A stretch of DNA of 64,000 nt from NCBI RefSeq assembly GCF_024704835.1, contig NZ_JAMXBE010000006.1, forward strand, positions 299,596 through 363,595. Direction: 5' to 3'. This stretch comes from Parapedobacter tibetensis. GTDB lineage: Bacteria > Bacteroidota > Bacteroidia > Sphingobacteriales > Sphingobacteriaceae. A program made the position numbers and the translations under genes. The notes under the pieces are model-generated. The model had not been told where the DNA came from. It worked only from the letters and a program-made list of their open reading frames with translations, and did not search any database. Shown here in pieces: positions 63,701 to 64,000 of this stretch (position 1 is the stretch's first letter; every line of letters begins with the position of its first letter).

Positions 63701-64000
63701 GACTTCATGGACGAGCTGGTGAACGCGGTGGTGGTAACGACACCGACCGAGGACCCGGATCCGGAATGCCTGACCTGTACCACGCCACCATTGACCCCGA
63801 ACCCGCAGGCGGACATCGTGACGGTCAAAGTGACGAGCGACGCGGGCAAAACCACCTATACCCCCGGAGAAAGTGTTGAATATACCATTACGGTTACCAA
63901 CAACGGTCCGAGCGATGCACAGGACGTGAACGTCGTGGACACCGCACCGGTTGGCACGACCATCACCGGCTGGAGCGCGAGCGTGACCACCGGTATAGTG
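54713..64000 (+). CDS. Giant multidomain surface adhesin with Ig-like and DUF11 repeats, 3' end outside the window
   Basis: The frame is open for at least 3096 codons to the window edge. A signal peptide ends at AKAQ (about 35). An Asp-rich DNGIDDDGNGLTDCEDPAC segment (42-60) may bind calcium. A jelly-roll-like region and Ig-like domain follow, then a DUF6923-like region (about 360-605; DLAFSPYDGMLYGLAGNVL) and a first DUF11-like domain (about 610-745). Three modules of about 340 residues come next, each with an Ig-like part (LIWYDAPTGGN-type, twice LIWYDAP and once LTWYDAP) and a second beta-rich part, with extra Ig domains before the third. Tandem DUF11 domains start at 61001. Type IX secretion is expected, but the C-terminal sorting domain would lie outside the window. 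Confidence 0.88.
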   Translation, partial: MKKTFTRHFIAFNYSCIALIMLLMGSLVPQSAKAQVDVEICDNGIDDDGNGLTDCEDPACNPYVNYFANGSLENYTQCPALSVFGTIAYVNFWKTSQPAPNQTGGQLMVNDPAAGCVSPRPAASWLASTNLPAGSDGVAWGGMHGGLANQPAEDFQNTLIAPLPAGTYTFTFSAGYLVNNPFTAPGYFKFYGVMPGEADFTTAHPLGDSPMIDNAISASNPTWKEYSFSFTSTEIYDRIYMVAYSGPAGRSYLVFDGFKMVYNPPVIGFQDPSTTCIPNAVLEVTNPDPDWASYQWFMDGELLPGANGVSYQPTTGQMGVFTVSAVLASGCSTPLSAGITLGSTCPIPFDCNGSAYFVSTPGGTVPSILSIVAANNPNTVHATLTPSIADQYNGIGFNFEDNLIYGYAAAGTGPSLNAGDIVQFDAEGTVRRLGAPIPVPGQAPGLPSWTTNAAVNANGGIVNLAPGVVGLDNKFYGMVTTNVATNRYLVTVDLTTMTYTTIKLSGNHVSADLAFSPYDGMLYGLAGNVLIRTNPNNGNQQVVTVTSGTVPAVGAGGAWNDVLGRVYFYANGGTAANGGQRLYRYNPANGAFVNVMAVTAYPGFDATACFPTRLEKQVMMPTEGLKPGDTVEFEFSIYNSQMLPMTYDFEDILTSTDLSWVPNTVDPAIPGGGTVSIAGNTLSISGITVPPAPASNGEPLRFRVSLKVADNATYGTCYTNQATIKVGGITVHSDNPETPENNDPTTFCLNPCDLPAPVSGGNLQACLADVDQMLTATATVPDGQQLIWYDAPTGGNVVTDPSLDTAGTITYYAATDDGVCISQSRTAVTLSITASPILEALDAVVNCGPYELPIIQGEHLSGNEAYYTEANGGGTKYLPGEVVTTTGTSTLYIYDQSEAVENCEGNLTVGPNTAYVIDSLFNNNTHFQYPGAVNPAFWQGTANQQMLYSSTPSGGVQTYLGIIGDVSIGNTDDCFGTEVNIQAQVTVTNQGPGNGAGYAGMLAIINKSTNTVLYLTNLTTNFPVNGTITPTVSGVVSAADVLAGDIAIMIAVETYHVTIKNWLLSGFSAGYQFLPETTEACADEQSFELTINEVPAAPTNGGNQQACISDLADKLTATAVVPDGIQLIWYDAPVDGNVVADPSLDAVGTVTYFAAADNGICTSASRTAVTLSITASPMLDEVEDVASCEQYTLPEITGTGLSGNEAYYTEPNGGGTKYLPGDAFDDIGTATLYVYDESGAVTNCAGSLGVVPNTEYTDVNDFAQLANQNTVYRHTGAVDPAFWSGAGPQNINYSAADPIVDGQSYPTIIGKVTIADTDSCFGTDVAISADLSLVNTGPNPGVGGIGYFAIINTATNTRLFQSGFPLSPAVGVTFPGHVEGVVPVAEVLAGNISFMIVVETYHAGQKSWTLSNFESSYSFLPEIAENCFDEKSFELTINEPPVLVITDPAAVCLPGTVDITADDVTAGSDAGLTFAYFTDAEATTPLSNPAAIGVSGTYYIQGTDPVTGCSTVASVEVQLIGQPELRVGQPFCENGQGSIEITSPLGADFEYSIDNITYQASPLFGAVAPGDYEITTRNIVTNCISLSTEVTIEELPQVPTPQIIQPDCEVATGTIVIPRYTGASYSIDGGTIFSGLNSFSDLEPGDYEIIISDAGCDSEPVMVTINEAPLVPAAPISGEDQIICADNPVQTLTATATVEAGETLTWYDAPAGGNIVTDPSLNAIGVVTYYAEASNGTCPSLTRTAVTLMIQQAPHLDPVEDQEACEEYVLPEIQGMNLSGNEAYYTAPDGGGDRLEPGDVINTFGTTMLYIYDQIAGEFNCAGSLSAVGSTKVTQSDLETILFASHYLTNDYNPAFWEGTATQITYNAADPIINDQTYKTIVGDIVFTGSPECFGSAVRINPKVRITNDGPDAGRGYSGRMSIVNNATKTEISTTQLLATPVGGSVDLDITGVVPIADLVAGNISVVIVVETHHIAAKNWTITDFSVDYQYIPELTASCSDEESFEVSIYEMPTAAAGDDQIQYNSGTFTLGATVSTVGAGAWSVVDGTPSVDISDVDDPNATITLDPNTEVVLQWTVTNGECVAIDHVLLNYTSQADIVTVKVTSEAGKTEYVPGEAVEYTITVTNNGPSDAQDVNVVDTAPVGTTITGWTASVTTGTVTLPNTTGTGDINETIPTLPNGAVVTYILTVQTPSDFMDELVNAVVVTTPTEDPDPECLTCTTPPLTPNPQADIVTVKVTSDAGKTTYTPGESVEYTITVTNNGPSDAQDVNVVDTAPVGTTITGWSASVTTGIVALPNMNGTGDINETIPTLPNGAVVTYILTVQTPSDFMDELVNAVVVTTPTEDPDPECLTCTTPPLTPDPQADIVTVKVTSEAGQTTYTPGESVEYTITVTNNGPSDAQDVNVVDTAPAGTTITGWTASVTTGTVTLPNASGTGDINETIPTLPNGVVVTYILTVQTPSDFVDELVNAVQVTTPTEDPDPECLTCTTPPLTPDPQADIVTVKVTSDAGKTEYVPGESVEYTITVTNNGPSDAQDVNVVDTAPVGTTITGWTASVTTGTVTLPNTSGTGDINETINTLPNGAVVTYILTVQTPSDFMDELVNAVVVTTPTEDPDPECLTCTTPPLTPDPQADIVTVKVTSEAGKTEFVPGESVEYTITVTNNGPSDAQDVNVVDTAPVGTTITGWTASVTTGTVTLPNTSGTGDINETIATLPNGAVVTYILTVQTPSDFMDELVNAVVVTTPTEDPDPECLTCTTPPLTPDPQADIVTVKVTSDAGKTEFVPGESVEYTITVTNNGPSDAQDVNVVDTAPVGTTITGWTASVTTGIVALPNMNGTGDINETIPTLPNGAVVTYILTVQTPSDFMDELVNAVVVTTPTEDPDPECLTCTTPPLTPDPQADIVTVKVTSEAGKTEFVPGESVEYTITVTNNGPSDAQDVNVMDTAPAGTTITNWTASVTTGTLPNTSGTGDINETITTLPNGAVATYILTVQTPSDFMDELVNAVVVTTPTEDPDPECLTCTTPPLTPNPQADIVTVKVTSDAGKTTYTPGESVEYTITVTNNGPSDAQDVNVVDTAPVGTTITGWSASVTTGIV
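56972..60750 (+). repeat. Three divergent ~1-kb protein-level modules in the adhesin
   Basis: Modules at about 56972-57993, 57996-59035 and 59727-60750 share one order of motifs: a GGN/GED-Q-x-C start, WYDAP, TYYA or TYFA, LSGNEAYYT with GGG, then the closing Cys plus E-S/K-S-FE(L/V) end. Module 2 and module 3 are separated by about 690 bases of other Ig-like domains. DNA identity is much lower than in the DUF11 array, so this duplication is older. Confidence 0.8.
61001..64000 (+). repeat. Tandem array of 402-base DUF11 repeats
   Basis: Units begin (GCxGACATCGTGACGGT) at 61001, 61403, 61805, 62207, 62609, 63011, 63413 and 63809. Each of the first six is exactly 402 bases (134 codons); the seventh is 396, having lost GTGACC-type bases near 63600. 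Each unit encodes a DUF11 domain (ADIVTVKVTS ... PGE[SA]VEYTITVTNNGPSDAQDVNVVDTAP) and an acidic linker with a CLTC pair. The eighth is cut by the window edge, so the array continues. Confidence 0.95.

Noticed and set aside
61001..64000. Possible CRISPR or satellite array
   Set aside because: The repeat unit is 402 bases and in frame throughout; it encodes protein domains, with no short repeats and unique spacers.

Overview
The window comes from a Bacteroidota chromosome, most likely a Sphingobacteriaceae-type member. The lineage is inferred from TAnnTTTG -7 boxes paired with TTG -33 elements, a PorD-like type IX secretion protein, a TamL-type lipoprotein Omp85, FtsX-type permeases of the Bacteroidota kind, and a GG-type Bacteroidota natural-product leader. 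No rRNA, tRNA or CRISPR array was found.

Region 1 (about 600-16200) is an AT-rich island holding what looks like a complete class I lanthipeptide gene cluster, all on the + strand and mostly with overlapping genes. In order it has a half-length LanC-like protein, a family-4 glycosyltransferase, an 85-residue GG-leader precursor whose core ends in a nisin ring-B-like TPGC, a CPBP membrane protease, a full LanC with its zinc ligands, a LanJ-like oxidoreductase, a split LanB (glutamylation part and separate SpaB_C elimination part), a C39-peptidase ABC exporter, an HlyD adaptor and a broken gene. It ends with UDP-galactopyranose mutase and two more glycosyltransferases. Read together, the genes predict a dehydrated, cyclised, possibly reduced and possibly galactofuranosylated peptide. 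This is the strongest candidate for an undescribed system.

Region 2 (16200-26300) has a secreted protein, two unknown small genes, a LytS/LytR-type pair, two SDR-type oxidoreductases, a truncated DUF1572 gene, a glycolipid-binding-domain protein, a baeRF protein and an FtsX-type permease. Upstream of the permease lie a 47-codon remnant of a sister permease and a pair of phased dyads.

Region 3 (26800-41350) is mostly core genome: a collagen-like lipoprotein, a sulfatase remnant, a TrmH methyltransferase, TamL, gluconate kinase and permease, a CBS protein, a SprT-like protein, PorD, RecN and FabI. A nested-palindrome MITE-like repeat lies before porD.

Region 4 (41400-44190) is a patch of decay: a Phd/VapC toxin-antitoxin pair with a palindromic operator, an Rpn nuclease gene whose 5' part is replaced by a second copy of the palindromic element found at 621, and SusC-like and zinc-ribbon fragments.

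Region 5 (44190-64000) has clpC, ettA, two hypothetical genes and a LuxR-type response regulator convergent with a beta-propeller sensor kinase. Divergent from the kinase is a giant secreted adhesin (at least 3096 residues, open at the window edge) that ends in a tandem array of almost identical 402-bp DUF11 repeats.
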